A stretch of DNA of 64,000 nt from Bdellovibrionales bacterium CG12_big_fil_rev_8_21_14_0_65_38_15 (GCA_002787775.1 PCUW01000043.1:124001-188000); one strand, 5' to 3'; positions 8,223 to 17,558 are shown, counted from the first letter of the stretch. Numbers and translations are program-made. Notes: a model not told the origin generated them from the sequence alone.

Positions 8223-9851
8223 GTGTTAACAAAAATACTTGTTTTTATCCTTATACTTTTGAAGCTTTCGATTTCATTGGCTGCTGATTCCACAGAAGCA
8301 CAAGAAGCGAGGCTTGCTCGAGCTGAAATTGCTTTAGCAGAGGGTAACGATAAACAGGCACTATCTCTAATTGCAAGCAATCTTGACCCTGTTACCTTTC
8401 ACCGTGCAAGTTTTCAATTCATCCTGGACTATCACCTTAAAAAAGGAAAATATTCAAAAGCTTTAAAAGTTCTCCACTACATGGCTTCAAAACTACACGA
8501 CAAAAAAGTTCTTAGTGCCCGCTTTGATCAAAATTTTTTAAAATTTCTTTCAACTCTTTCTGTTCCAAGAAAGGATGCTTTAGAAATATATTTTTCTATT
8601 GGAGAGCTCTACTTTGATCTTTACCAAAAACAAGTTTTTAATTCTGAATTTGATAATCGTCTACTTTCGATGGCCCAAAAATATTTTGAAGTAACTCAGT
8701 ATTTTCGCTACCAAATTGGTTTAAGCAAAGTTTATATCGGGAAAATTTTAGCAGAAAAAGAGAATTATCGAGGAGCTCTAAAGCAGTTCCTAACAGCAAA
8801 AGAAGTTTTTCAAGACGAGATGGAAAATAAATCAGATAAAGGTTTAGAAGATATTAATCTACTCATTGGAACAACAATGGTTCAAGGAGGTCTGTTTGAT
8901 CCAGGTACTCTTTATTTACGATCAATTTTTCTTGAGACTGGAGCAAATACAGCGACAAAAGCTATTGCCCAAGAATATCTCGATGCCGTTAACTACCAAT
9001 ACTTCTCCCTAGCAGCCAAATATGGCTATCTTATGAATGATAACGTTTATGAACTCAACGAATTCCAACTTTCACGCTTCTCAAATTTTGAAAGTCTCTT
9101 GGGACCTAAAGATGGTAGTGCAACTCAAATTGGTATTTCCGCTTTTTATAATCAACCTACGTTATTTGAACATACGAATGTTCTTTTTTTAACTTCATTT
9201 AACCAGACAAATTATTCAGAAGAACTTCATCAAAATAGAAACGAGCGCAATCTCTCTTTTGGTTTTGACGGAAAATACACAAATATTGAAAGGGCCTTGC
9301 CTAAACTTCGATATATTTACACAAAAAGCTACAACCCTTCTGGAAATACAGACGGGTTTGAAGCAACATCAGCAACTCACTCCCTAGAGCTTTCCTATAT
9401 CAAAACAATTAAAAGTGGATCAATTAATTACTCAGTTCCATACGTTTCGACTTCTTATGAAACAGGAACCGAAGAAAAATCAATTGGCCTTAATGTCTCC
9501 TACACTCCTTTTTGGACACTAAAACTTTTTTCTCCATCTATTTCTTTAGGATATTTTAATAGAAATGAAGTTTCTGTAGATGAGGCTGGAACTCGTTATG
9601 ATTTTTCAACAAGTTTTCAAAGTGAATGGACTGATAATTTTTCTACATTTACGAACCTTTTAGTTCGAAAAAATACAAATGAGCTCGCATTTTTTGACTA
9701 CATCGAATATGACTTCACACTTAGTGGGACCTATGTCTGGAATTGGGGCTTTAGCTTTAATGCAGAGGTCAACCTTAGAAATAGGACAAATACTGACGAT
9801 TCAAAGCTCTCTGTCATGACTTCGTCAGTTTCGGCTACCTTCACTTATTAG
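8223..9851 (+). CDS. Outer-membrane protein: N-terminal TPR-like, C-terminal beta-barrel
   Basis: A signal peptide (MLTKILVFILILLKLSISLA) precedes about 270 residues of helical, TPR-like sequence (for example KGKYSKALKVLHYMASKL and ENYRGALKQFLTAKEVF). The last ~260 residues alternate polar and aromatic residues as in beta-strands and end in ATFTY, an aromatic C-terminus typical of BAM-inserted barrels. The plan resembles Slam-like surface-lipoprotein exporters, but I see no specific motif and do not assign that role. The GTG start is the only one that keeps the signal peptide. The divergent FecR-domain gene suggests a joint envelope function, as FecR and barrel proteins are often paired. Confidence 0.75.
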   Translation: MLTKILVFILILLKLSISLAADSTEAQEARLARAEIALAEGNDKQALSLIASNLDPVTFHRASFQFILDYHLKKGKYSKALKVLHYMASKLHDKKVLSARFDQNFLKFLSTLSVPRKDALEIYFSIGELYFDLYQKQVFNSEFDNRLLSMAQKYFEVTQYFRYQIGLSKVYIGKILAEKENYRGALKQFLTAKEVFQDEMENKSDKGLEDINLLIGTTMVQGGLFDPGTLYLRSIFLETGANTATKAIAQEYLDAVNYQYFSLAAKYGYLMNDNVYELNEFQLSRFSNFESLLGPKDGSATQIGISAFYNQPTLFEHTNVLFLTSFNQTNYSEELHQNRNERNLSFGFDGKYTNIERALPKLRYIYTKSYNPSGNTDGFEATSATHSLELSYIKTIKSGSINYSVPYVSTSYETGTEEKSIGLNVSYTPFWTLKLFSPSISLGYFNRNEVSVDEAGTRYDFSTSFQSEWTDNFSTFTNLLVRKNTNELAFFDYIEYDFTLSGTYVWNWGFSFNAEVNLRNRTNTDDSKLSVMTSSVSATFTY

Positions 9852-9896
9852 CCCTAAAAATGGTATGAATGACTTAAATTATTAAAAGGTTATTGT

Positions 9897-11432
9897 ATGA
9901 CAAAAAGTATTCAGCATTTAAACGATCGCGCCTTATTAGTCATCCTTGATGGGTTTGGGATTAATAACGAAGATCATAAAAATGCAATCAAAGCCGCCAA
10001 GAAGCCAAATCTTGATCGACTCTTTAATAATTTTCCCTTTACGACAATTGAGGCAGGTGGAGAAGCTGTTGGTCTTCCAAAAGGTGTCCCAGGTAATTCT
10101 GAAGTTGGGCATATGAATCTTGGTGCGGGTCGACCTGTAAGACAAGATCTTGTTCGAATCAACGAGGCTATTACTAAAAAGACATTAGCCACCATGCCCC
10201 CTCTTTTAGATTTAATTAACTTTGCCAAAAAGAATTCAAATCGTGTTCATATGATGGGGTTGTTATCTGATGGTGGCGTTCATTCAAGCATTGATCACCT
10301 AGAGGAGCTTGTTGCTATCTTATCAGGTCATGGCCTTGAGCTTTGGCTTCACGCTTTTAGTGATGGTCGTGACACTGAACCTAAATGTGCCAAAAAATAT
10401 ATTGAACGCATTAATAAACTTGATGGAATTAAATTTGCTTCTATTCAGGGTCGATCGATTGGTATGGACAGAGATCGTCGCTGGGAAAAAATACAAAATG
10501 CTTACGAAACATTTTTAGGCAAAATCAATCTCAATTCAACTGATGCGTTAACCTATCTCGCATCAGAATATGAACAAGGACGAGGTGATGAGTTTTTAAA
10601 GCCTGCTCTGTTCGACTCTAAAGGTGCTATTCAAAAAGATGATGCTATTTTCTTTTTTAATTTTAGACCAGATAGAGCGATTCAATTAGCCCTAGCTTTC
10701 AACGATCCAACTTTTAAAGAATTTGATAGACCATTTCTAGCCCCTTTCTTTCTTTGTATGGTTCCCTATGTTCCAGATGAAGTGAAGCTCCCTATCCTTT
10801 TTGATAAAGAACAGCTTCAAGGAGTGATGGCAGATTATTTAGAGGAGCATGGAAAAAAGCAATACCATATCGCCGAAACAGAAAAGTATGCTCACGTGAC
10901 ATATTTTTTTAACGGTGGAAACAAGAAAGAACATAAAGGTGAAGAGTTTGTTTTAATTCCCTCTCCCAAGGAAGTGGCGACTTATAATCTGAAGCCACAA
11001 ATGAGTGCTCCCGAGGTCACTGAAAAACTTGTTAAGGCACTAGAAGATACCTCAATTAGTTTTTATCTGGTTAATTTTGCTAACTGCGACATGGTTGGTC
11101 ATACCGGTGATTTTAACGCTGCTATTAAAGCAGTTGAAGCAGTTGATCATTATGTAGGCGAATTGATGGAAGCCTGTGAAAAGAATAATGTTACGATGCT
11201 TTTGACAGCTGATCACGGAAATAGTGATCAAATGAGCTATATCGATGGAACCCCACATACCTCTCATACAGGCGCTCCGGTGCCATTTTCAATCTATTCA
11301 CCGAAGCTTGAAGGGATTAAGATAGAGACTAATCCTGGTCCTCATGCACTTAAAGATGTCAGTCCCACTGCTCTTTATGTTATGGGTTTAGAACTGCCAG
11401 CTTCGTTTACTGGCCGACCAATTTTTAAATAG
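9897..11432 (+). CDS. gpmI: 2,3-bisphosphoglycerate-independent phosphoglycerate mutase
   Basis: Interconverts 3- and 2-phosphoglycerate in lower glycolysis, using two Mn ions and a phosphoserine intermediate. The 511 residues match the family length. ILDGFG holds a metal ligand (Asp18), GVPGNSEVGHMNLGAGR contains the catalytic Ser68, DGRDTEP is the phosphatase-domain motif, and TADHGNSDQM near the C-terminus carries further metal ligands. The ATG has an AAAGG ribosome site. pfkA follows after 8 bp, so this is a two-gene glycolytic operon. Confidence 0.97.
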   Translation: MTKSIQHLNDRALLVILDGFGINNEDHKNAIKAAKKPNLDRLFNNFPFTTIEAGGEAVGLPKGVPGNSEVGHMNLGAGRPVRQDLVRINEAITKKTLATMPPLLDLINFAKKNSNRVHMMGLLSDGGVHSSIDHLEELVAILSGHGLELWLHAFSDGRDTEPKCAKKYIERINKLDGIKFASIQGRSIGMDRDRRWEKIQNAYETFLGKINLNSTDALTYLASEYEQGRGDEFLKPALFDSKGAIQKDDAIFFFNFRPDRAIQLALAFNDPTFKEFDRPFLAPFFLCMVPYVPDEVKLPILFDKEQLQGVMADYLEEHGKKQYHIAETEKYAHVTYFFNGGNKKEHKGEEFVLIPSPKEVATYNLKPQMSAPEVTEKLVKALEDTSISFYLVNFANCDMVGHTGDFNAAIKAVEAVDHYVGELMEACEKNNVTMLLTADHGNSDQMSYIDGTPHTSHTGAPVPFSIYSPKLEGIKIETNPGPHALKDVSPTALYVMGLELPASFTGRPIFK

Positions 11433-11440
11433 GGATACAG

Positions 11441-12427
11441 ATGAGTGACTCAAAAATTAAAACTATCGCCGTACTAACTAGCGGCGGTGACGCACCTGGG
11501 ATGAACGCTGCGATTAGATCGGTTGTTCGTACCGGAATCGCTAGAGGCTTAAAAGTATGGGGTATTCAGCGCGGTTATGCCGGCCTACTTGAAGGCGCCT
11601 TTAGAGAAATGGATGCATCATCAGTTGGTAACATACTTCAACATGGTGGAACTATTCTTCAAACTTCAAGATGTCCTGAGTTTCATCAGGCAGAAACTAG
11701 AAGAGAAGCTGTCAATTTACTCAAGAGAAAAAAAATTGATGGCTTAATAGTTATTGGCGGCGACGGATCTTTTAACGGCGCTCACCAAATGTGGCTTGAG
11801 CATCAATTCCCAGTCGTCGGTATTCCTGGAACAATTGATAACGATATCAGTGGAACTGAATATACAATCGGTTTTGATACTGCAGTACAAACGGCTATTG
11901 AAGCCGTGGATAAAATTCGTGATACAGCATCTTCTCACGCTAGAACATTTATTGTTGAAGTGATGGGAAGAAGATCTCCGGCCATTGCTCTGCATACTGG
12001 CGTTTGTACAGGAGCTGAAAATATTGTTCTACCTTCTGAGAATGTTGATCCTTCGCAAATTGCATCTGATATTCAGCGCGGGGTAAAGCGCGGTAAGAAT
12101 TCCAGTATTATCATCGTAGCTGAAGGTGAAAAACCAGGTCTTGTGAGTTATCAAATTCAAGAGAGCTTAAAGAAAGATCATCAAATTGATGCTCACGTCT
12201 GTGTGCTTGGACATATCCAGCGCGGCGGACACCCATCGGCCATCGATCGCTTCCTTGCCGCTCGAATGGGTTATGAAGCAGTTGAGCGAATGATCGCTGG
12301 CGAATATCCCGTTGTAAGTGTCTACGTTAATGGACATGTTGGTGTTGCCCCTCTTTCAGAATGTCTAAAGAAGAGAGTGGAGTCAGCTCCAGGTCATCTC
12401 GAGCTCGCCAGAACTCTGTCCATCTAA
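11441..12427 (+). CDS. pfkA: ATP-dependent 6-phosphofructokinase
   Basis: Phosphorylates fructose-6-phosphate, the committed step of glycolysis. The 328 residues contain GGDAPGMNAAIR, IGGDGSFNGA, the catalytic GIPGTIDND and VEVMGRRSP. Gly in GGDGS and PGTIDND (rather than the Asp and Lys of PPi-dependent enzymes) marks it as the ATP-using type. It lies in an operon with gpmI. Its 3' end overlaps the convergent ComM-like gene by 45 bp, the longest such overlap in the window. Confidence 0.97.
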   Translation: MSDSKIKTIAVLTSGGDAPGMNAAIRSVVRTGIARGLKVWGIQRGYAGLLEGAFREMDASSVGNILQHGGTILQTSRCPEFHQAETRREAVNLLKRKKIDGLIVIGGDGSFNGAHQMWLEHQFPVVGIPGTIDNDISGTEYTIGFDTAVQTAIEAVDKIRDTASSHARTFIVEVMGRRSPAIALHTGVCTGAENIVLPSENVDPSQIASDIQRGVKRGKNSSIIIVAEGEKPGLVSYQIQESLKKDHQIDAHVCVLGHIQRGGHPSAIDRFLAARMGYEAVERMIAGEYPVVSVYVNGHVGVAPLSECLKKRVESAPGHLELARTLSI

Positions 12428-12937
12428 TCGATAAAGCGGCTCCATCACTTCTTCTATAGGTAATGCATAGAGATGTTTTGGAGCCGAAATACTTTTAGTA
12501 AGTAATAGCCTCAGAGGCGATCTTTCTCCCTTTGAAGCTAACCATTCTAAAACTTCAGGTGAATAAGTATAACAATCGACTTTTCCGTTTGGATCAACTC
12601 TCCCACTTGCATAGCAATCAGATAAATTTCCAATTTGAATAACACCGGCCAAAGTCCAGTAAAGTAGCAAGAGAGGAAGTTCAAGATTTCGAAGCTCTTC
12701 TTCTGACATTTTTTCAGCATCCAATCCATTTTCCACACAAAGCACATAGCGCTTAAGAGGAATGGAAATATTTTTTGTTTTTCCAATGAAGACAAATTTC
12801 TCTTTCATTGTCCTAGATAAGTTTTTTAGACCTATAATTTCAAGACCAGGAATTCCTTTAGTGGAATATCCAAAGACCTCGACGATCTTAATTCTTTTAC
12901 CAATAGGAATAATCCCATATAAACTTGTCCCCATCAT
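12383..12937 (-). CDS. Stand-alone ComM N-terminal (ChlI-type) domain protein
   Basis: The sequence TSLYGIIPIGKRIKIVEVFGYSTKGIPGLEIIGL and the following SIPLKRYVLCVENGLDAEK region align by eye with the N-terminal domain of ComM / YifB Mg-chelatase-like proteins, which precedes their AAA+ motor. ComM proteins have about 500 residues; here only about 184 exist, with no Walker A motif, so the ATPase is missing. Intact ComM promotes branch migration during natural transformation. This may be a domain kept on its own or a decayed paralogue. The ATG with GGAGGTTCTT is a better start than the GTG four codons upstream. It follows the small secreted-protein gene at 13000-13479 after a 62-bp gap. Confidence 0.6.
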   Translation of the reverse strand: MMGTSLYGIIPIGKRIKIVEVFGYSTKGIPGLEIIGLKNLSRTMKEKFVFIGKTKNISIPLKRYVLCVENGLDAEKMSEEELRNLELPLLLLYWTLAGVIQIGNLSDCYASGRVDPNGKVDCYTYSPEVLEWLASKGERSPLRLLLTKSISAPKHLYALPIEEVMEPLYRLDGQSSGELEMTWS

Positions 12938-12999
12938 AAGAACCTCCACGCCTGTTAAAGCAATACTGGATTCATCTTTTGAAGAATAAACGGTGGAAA

Positions 13000-13479
13000 T
13001 TAAAGTGATGTTGGAAGAAGTGGATCAGTAATGGAGTAATAGCAATTTAGATTTTTAGGACGACCAGTTAAAGAGGAATGCATTAAGTTTAATGTCATGG
13101 CAAAAACTTCGCGAAGTTCATCACAACCCTTTTTGGGATTTTGACAATAATTATAATGTTCTTCATCACAGCTAAGTGACAAAGAAACAGTTTCACCATA
13201 TTCACAGTAGACCTGTGACTTAGACTTTGAAGCAAAGCCTCTAAGCAGTTGCCAACCACCACCATCAACCTTTTGACAAAAACTGCGTATCGATAACTCT
13301 CGCCCCATACAATCAAGTGTTGTTGAATTGATGACATCAACCAGTAAATTATCTTTTAGTCCTGATTTTTCACAAGCTTCTTTTATGGAAAAAGATTTTC
13401 GTTTTTGAACACCAACATCATTTTTTAGAACGGCGGCATTAGCGAATTGAATAAAGAAAATCAAAAAAATGAACTTCAT
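13000..13479 (-). CDS. Small secreted Cys-rich protein
   Basis: The product has a signal peptide (MKFIFLIFFIQFANA) and a mature region of about 144 residues with roughly ten cysteines, including CDEEHYNYCQNPKKGC, so disulfides in the periplasm or outside the cell are likely. No known domain is recognised. It is upstream of the ComM-domain gene on the same strand and may share a transcript. Function unknown. Confidence 0.7.
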   Translation of the reverse strand: MKFIFLIFFIQFANAAVLKNDVGVQKRKSFSIKEACEKSGLKDNLLVDVINSTTLDCMGRELSIRSFCQKVDGGGWQLLRGFASKSKSQVYCEYGETVSLSLSCDEEHYNYCQNPKKGCDELREVFAMTLNLMHSSLTGRPKNLNCYYSITDPLLPTSL

Positions 13480-13517
13480 GGATTAATGATAACAATAAAT
13501 GAAGCTTAAAGACAAAA

Positions 13518-13544
13518 CCTGGGTCCAAATAAAGAGGACCCAGG
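13518..13544 (-). terminator. Terminator of glutamate dehydrogenase gene
   Basis: CCTGGGTCC and GGACCCAGG form a perfect 9-bp stem with a nine-base loop, followed on the minus strand by TTTTGTCTTT. It lies just beyond the gdhA stop. Confidence 0.9.
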
Positions 13545-13557
13545 GATATTAGACTTA

Positions 13558-14823
13558 TTAAGAAGGGAAAAGACCACGAAGACGCATAGCTTTTTCAAGT
13601 CTTCTTAGAGCGCCGATAAGAGCAGCTCTTTTCATATCAACATTATAGGTATCAGCAGCAACCACAACATTATCAAAAGCTTCTCTTAAGATAGCGTGCA
13701 TCTTACTGTTGATTTCATCAAGACTCCAAAAGAAGTTTTGAAGCCCTTGAACCCATTCAAAGTAAGACACAATCACACCACCAGCATTACAAAGAATGTC
13801 TGGAATGATGAAAGAGCCTTGCTCAGTTAAGTGCTTAATCGCTTCTCTTGTTGTTGGGCCGTTGGCACCTTCAGCAATAATTTTAGCTTTCACGTTTCTG
13901 CAGTTATCTTTAGTGATAACACCATCAATCGCTGCAGGGATAAGAATATCAACATCTAGAGCTAATAAGTCTTCATTCGTGATCACTTTAATGCCTGGCA
14001 TGTCTTTTAAATATTTACGACCCTTGACCCAGTTAATGGCAGCATCAAGATCAATTCCGTCTTTATTATATACTGCGCCTGACACATCTGAGACAGCAAC
14101 AATTTTTGCACCTTGAGCACGAAGGTCTTCGGCCGCTGGAATCGCCACTTTACCAAAACCGTGAATGGCGACAGTTGTTTTTGAATCAATTGTCATTCCA
14201 AGTTTTTCAGCTGCAAAGTTAATACAGTATGCAACACCTTTACCTGTAGCTTCTGCACGACCAAGTGATCCACCAACAGCAATCGGCTTACCAGTCACAA
14301 CACCAGGAACTGTGTAACCTTTTAATTGTGAGTAAGTATCCATGAACCAAGCCATCGTCTGTCCATCAGTTCCAATATCTGGAGCTGGGATATCGATATT
14401 TGGTCCAACGATCATAGAAATTTCTGTAGCATAACGACGAGTTAATGACTGAAGTTCTTGACGTGATAATTCATTAGGATCAACACAGATACCACCTTTT
14501 GCTCCACCAAGAGGAAGACCAACGAGGGCACACTTAAATGTCATCAGCATAGCAAGGGCTGCAGTTTCTGATAAATCAACATGAGGGTGAAAACGAATAC
14601 CACCCTTTCCAGGTCCAAGAGTCATATTATGTTGAACTCTATAACCCATAAAAGTTTTTACTGTTCCGTCATCAAGACGAATAGGAACTGCAACTTGCAG
14701 GGCACGCTTTGGATATTTCAATCGTTCTGCAATGTTTGGATCAAGACCCATAATATTTGCAGCATCTTCGAGTTGTTCAAAAGCATCTTTAAAAAGAGGA
14801 CTATCAAATAGACCGTCGGCCAT
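13558..14823 (-). CDS. gdhA: Glu/Leu/Phe/Val dehydrogenase (glutamate dehydrogenase)
   Basis: NAD(P)-dependent oxidative deamination of glutamate to 2-oxoglutarate, a key step for a predator living on amino acids. The 421 residues have the catalytic GGAKGGICVDP (Lys), PAPDIGTDGQTMAW, and the Rossmann motif GFGKVA. The length fits the hexameric ~420-residue class, which is usually NAD-linked. GGAGATTCCT before the second ATG identifies the start; the upstream ATG is part of that ribosome site. It is monocistronic, with its own terminator. Confidence 0.95.
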   Translation of the reverse strand: MADGLFDSPLFKDAFEQLEDAANIMGLDPNIAERLKYPKRALQVAVPIRLDDGTVKTFMGYRVQHNMTLGPGKGGIRFHPHVDLSETAALAMLMTFKCALVGLPLGGAKGGICVDPNELSRQELQSLTRRYATEISMIVGPNIDIPAPDIGTDGQTMAWFMDTYSQLKGYTVPGVVTGKPIAVGGSLGRAEATGKGVAYCINFAAEKLGMTIDSKTTVAIHGFGKVAIPAAEDLRAQGAKIVAVSDVSGAVYNKDGIDLDAAINWVKGRKYLKDMPGIKVITNEDLLALDVDILIPAAIDGVITKDNCRNVKAKIIAEGANGPTTREAIKHLTEQGSFIIPDILCNAGGVIVSYFEWVQGLQNFFWSLDEINSKMHAILREAFDNVVVAADTYNVDMKRAALIGALRRLEKAMRLRGLFPS

Positions 14824-14905
14824 AGGAATCTCCATTATGTATTTGCAACATAAACTACTCCTGCAGCCTTAAATTGATAACGTTTTTTTTAGGTATTTAG
14901 GCGAT

Positions 14906-15727
14906 TTAGAATCCGCGAGTATAAGATAATTCGATGCGTGAATCAGAATCACCTGTAAATGGAGCATCGCCAGTGTTTTGCGTTGCACTAATTCGAGCCG
15001 TGATTTCTTCTGTTAGTGGCTTTTCAACTCTAGCGACATAGATGCCATCTCTTACATCAAAATCAACTGCCGTTCGTACGCCGAAGTCTTCAAGATTCTT
15101 TTCCATGTGAAGATTAATTCTACCGTTAAGTTTCACTGTGATTGAGTTATCGATCCATGGGTTGTTAAGAAGAATAATAGCCTCTCCTCTAAGAACTCTT
15201 GCTCTCACTTTCATCTTAATATTTGATGAAAGCTTGGCTTCAACTTTTGGAGATAGGGCTTTTTCAACTTGTCCGATATTATGAAAAGTTGAACCCTCTT
15301 CAGAGTTTTTAATTTCACCAGAAATTCTTTTATCAGCGTAACGAAGAAGTTGCTTCATTAAGTAATCTTTCTTTTGTTGTTGAGTAGGAGTGGCAAGTGG
15401 ACCAACAGCTTCTACCTTCCAACGTCTTACGTATTCTTCTTTTTGTTGCCAAACTTCAAAGTTGCTACGAACAGCATTTAAAACGCCGGCGTCATCATCT
15501 ATAAGAATATCTTGGATCCAAAGGCGTTGTTCAAGTGGAAGTGGCTCAATTTGATCATCTGGTACAAAATTAGCTGGAGCTCTTGATGGTGCTCTTTGGG
15601 CATGAACTGAATTACATGGTGCCAATAAGACTCCAACCATGCCGACGGCACAAACGAAGTGTCGAAGACTTAGACAGTCGTCAAAACTTCTTCGTAAAAT
15701 CTGGTGGCAATAGGCAACCAGTTTCAT
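14906..15727 (-). CDS. Secreted protein of unknown function with sigma-54-like promoter
   Basis: The product has a long, slightly Cys-containing leader (VCAVGMVGVLLAPCNSVHAQ) that should be cleaved after HAQ, placing a ~230-residue mature protein in the periplasm or envelope. The C-terminal 110 residues look beta-rich (VKLNGRINLHME, GIYVARVE, RIELSYTRGF) and end in Phe, possibly a small barrel or jelly-roll. No known domain is recognised. The ATG follows AAGGGG. The leader carries an exact sigma-54-type -24/-12 element, so regulated expression is likely. Confidence 0.65.
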   Translation of the reverse strand: MKLVAYCHQILRRSFDDCLSLRHFVCAVGMVGVLLAPCNSVHAQRAPSRAPANFVPDDQIEPLPLEQRLWIQDILIDDDAGVLNAVRSNFEVWQQKEEYVRRWKVEAVGPLATPTQQQKKDYLMKQLLRYADKRISGEIKNSEEGSTFHNIGQVEKALSPKVEAKLSSNIKMKVRARVLRGEAIILLNNPWIDNSITVKLNGRINLHMEKNLEDFGVRTAVDFDVRDGIYVARVEKPLTEEITARISATQNTGDAPFTGDSDSRIELSYTRGF

Positions 15728-15779
15728 CAGCTAACCCCTTATTAATTCATAATCTAATGATCTCTCTCTATTATATATA

Positions 15780-15796
15780 AGCAAGAGTGGTGCCAA
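15780..15796 (-). promoter_or_regulatory. Sigma-54-type -24/-12 promoter
   Basis: Minus-strand TTGGCAC-CACTC-TTGCT matches the RpoN consensus TGGCAC-N5-TTGCW exactly. The predicted start of transcription is about 43 bp before the ATG of the secreted-protein gene. The element continues into TTATATATAA, which is shared with the site at 45867. Confidence 0.65.
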
Positions 15797-15818
15797 AATT
15801 GCCCCTACAGAAACGACA

Positions 15819-15856
15819 AAACCCCGGCCTTCCCATTCTAGGAGGATCCGGGGTTT
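15819..15856 (-). terminator. Terminator of parAB operon
   Basis: AAACCCCGG and CCGGGGTTT form a 9-bp stem enclosing a 20-base interior with a further CCTTCC/GGAGG-like pairing. On the minus strand it is followed by TGTCGTTT. It is 26 bp beyond the parB stop. Confidence 0.8.
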
Positions 15857-15882
15857 AGCACAGCACACATAAAATCTGGGAC

Positions 15883-16764
15883 TTACATATCAACCAGATC
15901 CTTAGTTTCTTCTAATAGACGTTTAATCGCTAACTTAGTGGCATCATCCAATTCCATATCCTTAGATTTTGCATTCATCACCTTAAGGAAAGCATTGGCC
16001 GTAAGCCCTTTTGGAAGCTCTGGACTCTTTCTCGCTTTTTTACCAGCTTTGACGACTCCACCACTTCTAACGACTCTTTTGAGTTGAGCGCGCTTCGTGA
16101 GTGAGCCCTCAAGAATCTGTTTTTTAACGTTATCTTTCAAAGCACCACGATCAAGGGCATCGTACTCAAGAAGTACATACTTCTCCGTATTGTGCTGTTT
16201 AGCCGCTTCTTTGATGTCTTTAGCCATCTTCGCGATCAAAAGAGATCTATGAACTTCAGACTTAGAAATCCCAAGAGCAGCAGTGATTTTTCTCTCACTC
16301 GCTTTTGTAGCCTTTTGATAATTAAGAATTCCGTCAGCCTTATCAATAAAATGCAATGCTTCACGCGATGAGTTTTCAGAAAACTGAATCGCCATTAACT
16401 CTTCATGACTCTTCTCTTCTAAGATAAAGCATGGTGCTTTTTCAAAAGGGATTGAGCTCATGGCACGGAAACGTCTTTCACCGCAGATTAAGACGAAGCG
16501 ATCACCTTCACGGTGAACCACAAGTGGTTGAATCAGGCCGTTTTCTTTAATGTTCGCCGCCAGTTCTCTAAGTGACGAATCATTAAATTTTGTACGAACT
16601 TGATCCTTAACAATAATATCTTTAAGGCGAAGCTCCTCAAGACGAGCACCTTGTAACAGGTGGTTATCCTCAAGACGCTTCATTAGGTCTGACTCAAAGC
16701 GATCAGACATATTGATTGTTTGACGGTCTTTTTTTGTAACTCGCGCAGCAAACTTCTTAGTCAT
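15883..16764 (-). CDS. parB: ParB/Noc-family DNA partition protein
   Basis: ParB proteins load on parS sites, spread as CTP-dependent clamps and are moved by ParA during chromosome segregation. Visible are the ParB N-terminal domain with IKENGLIQPLVV, the CTP-binding GERRFRAM, a second motif SENSSREAL in place of the usual ENxQR type, and a helix-turn-helix ALGISKSEVHRSLL. The C-terminal ~50 residues are probably the dimerisation domain. At 293 residues it is a normal length. It lies 17 bp after parA, in one operon. I found no canonical 16-bp parS in the window. Confidence 0.9.
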   Translation of the reverse strand: MTKKFAARVTKKDRQTINMSDRFESDLMKRLEDNHLLQGARLEELRLKDIIVKDQVRTKFNDSSLRELAANIKENGLIQPLVVHREGDRFVLICGERRFRAMSSIPFEKAPCFILEEKSHEELMAIQFSENSSREALHFIDKADGILNYQKATKASERKITAALGISKSEVHRSLLIAKMAKDIKEAAKQHNTEKYVLLEYDALDRGALKDNVKKQILEGSLTKRAQLKRVVRSGGVVKAGKKARKSPELPKGLTANAFLKVMNAKSKDMELDDATKLAIKRLLEETKDLVDM

Positions 16765-16781
16765 GCTAGTAGCCTCTCTCT

Positions 16782-17558
16782 TTATTGCAAGTTAAGTGAA
16801 GCCCATAGAGCTTCGTAATCTTTTTTGCCCTGGCTTTTGGCTCCAAGCATGAAGATCGGTTTCTTTGTTGAAATTGATTCCTGCATATCCACAAGATTTC
16901 TAACTGGAGAAGTAATATGGAATGAACTAGCAAGTTCGCCCAATCTTTGTTTTTCAATTTTTCTTCTGGCATTAACCATTGAAGGAATAATTGAAAATTC
17001 TAGTTTTGGATTTTCTGTTTCGCGGATAATTTCAAAGGTATCCATTAACTCTTCTAGACCATCGATGCTGTAATCTTGCGCCTGTGTAGGAATAAGAATT
17101 CTATCAGAGGCGACCAAGGCCATAATCAATTCATCACCAAGCATTGGTGGAGTATCGATCACAACGTAGTCAAAATGATCAGTGATTTTTTCGAGGCGTT
17201 TTTTTAATAGGCGCTCTTTTCTTCCTGCATTTTTTCTAACTTCGTTCTCAGAAAGAATTAAAAGTTTTGCAAGATTCGCAAGATGGCGACTTGAAGGTAT
17301 GAGAGAGATATTGTGATGGAATTCTTCTTCGCCGGCCGAAGCAACAATCACTTCTTCAGCTTCGACGTCACCGATGAGCCACTCAGGAATCAAGGTTCGC
17401 TTGATTTGCACTCCAAAAGTAGAACTTAGGTTCGCTTGTGAATCGAGATCGATCACAAGAACCTTTCGACCATTATTGGCCAGGTGACAGGCTAATTGAT
17501 AGCACTGCATTGTTTTACCAACGCCGCCTTTATTATTGGCAACAGTGATGACATCCAT
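16782..17558 (-). CDS. parA: ParA/Soj-family partition ATPase
   Basis: Deviant Walker ATPase that binds DNA non-specifically and positions ParB-parS complexes. The N-terminus has NNKGGVGKT (deviant Walker A with the signature Lys), LVIDLDSQANLS, and VIDTPPMLG (Walker B-like). About 259 residues is the short chromosomal-type ParA, without an N-terminal helix-turn-helix. The ATG follows TTAGGAGTGATC; the GTG two codons upstream lies inside that ribosome site. It is transcribed first, from a strong promoter surrounded by inverted repeats. Confidence 0.93.
   Translation of the reverse strand: MDVITVANNKGGVGKTMQCYQLACHLANNGRKVLVIDLDSQANLSSTFGVQIKRTLIPEWLIGDVEAEEVIVASAGEEEFHHNISLIPSSRHLANLAKLLILSENEVRKNAGRKERLLKKRLEKITDHFDYVVIDTPPMLGDELIMALVASDRILIPTQAQDYSIDGLEELMDTFEIIRETENPKLEFSIIPSMVNARRKIEKQRLGELASSFHITSPVRNLVDMQESISTKKPIFMLGAKSQGKKDYEALWASLNLQ

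Noticed and set aside
9936-10228. Minus-strand reading frames within gpmI, and similar antisense frames in parA, wzt, speA and the pilin genes
   Set aside because: They are shadows of well-recognised genes, with no ribosome sites and no family signal.
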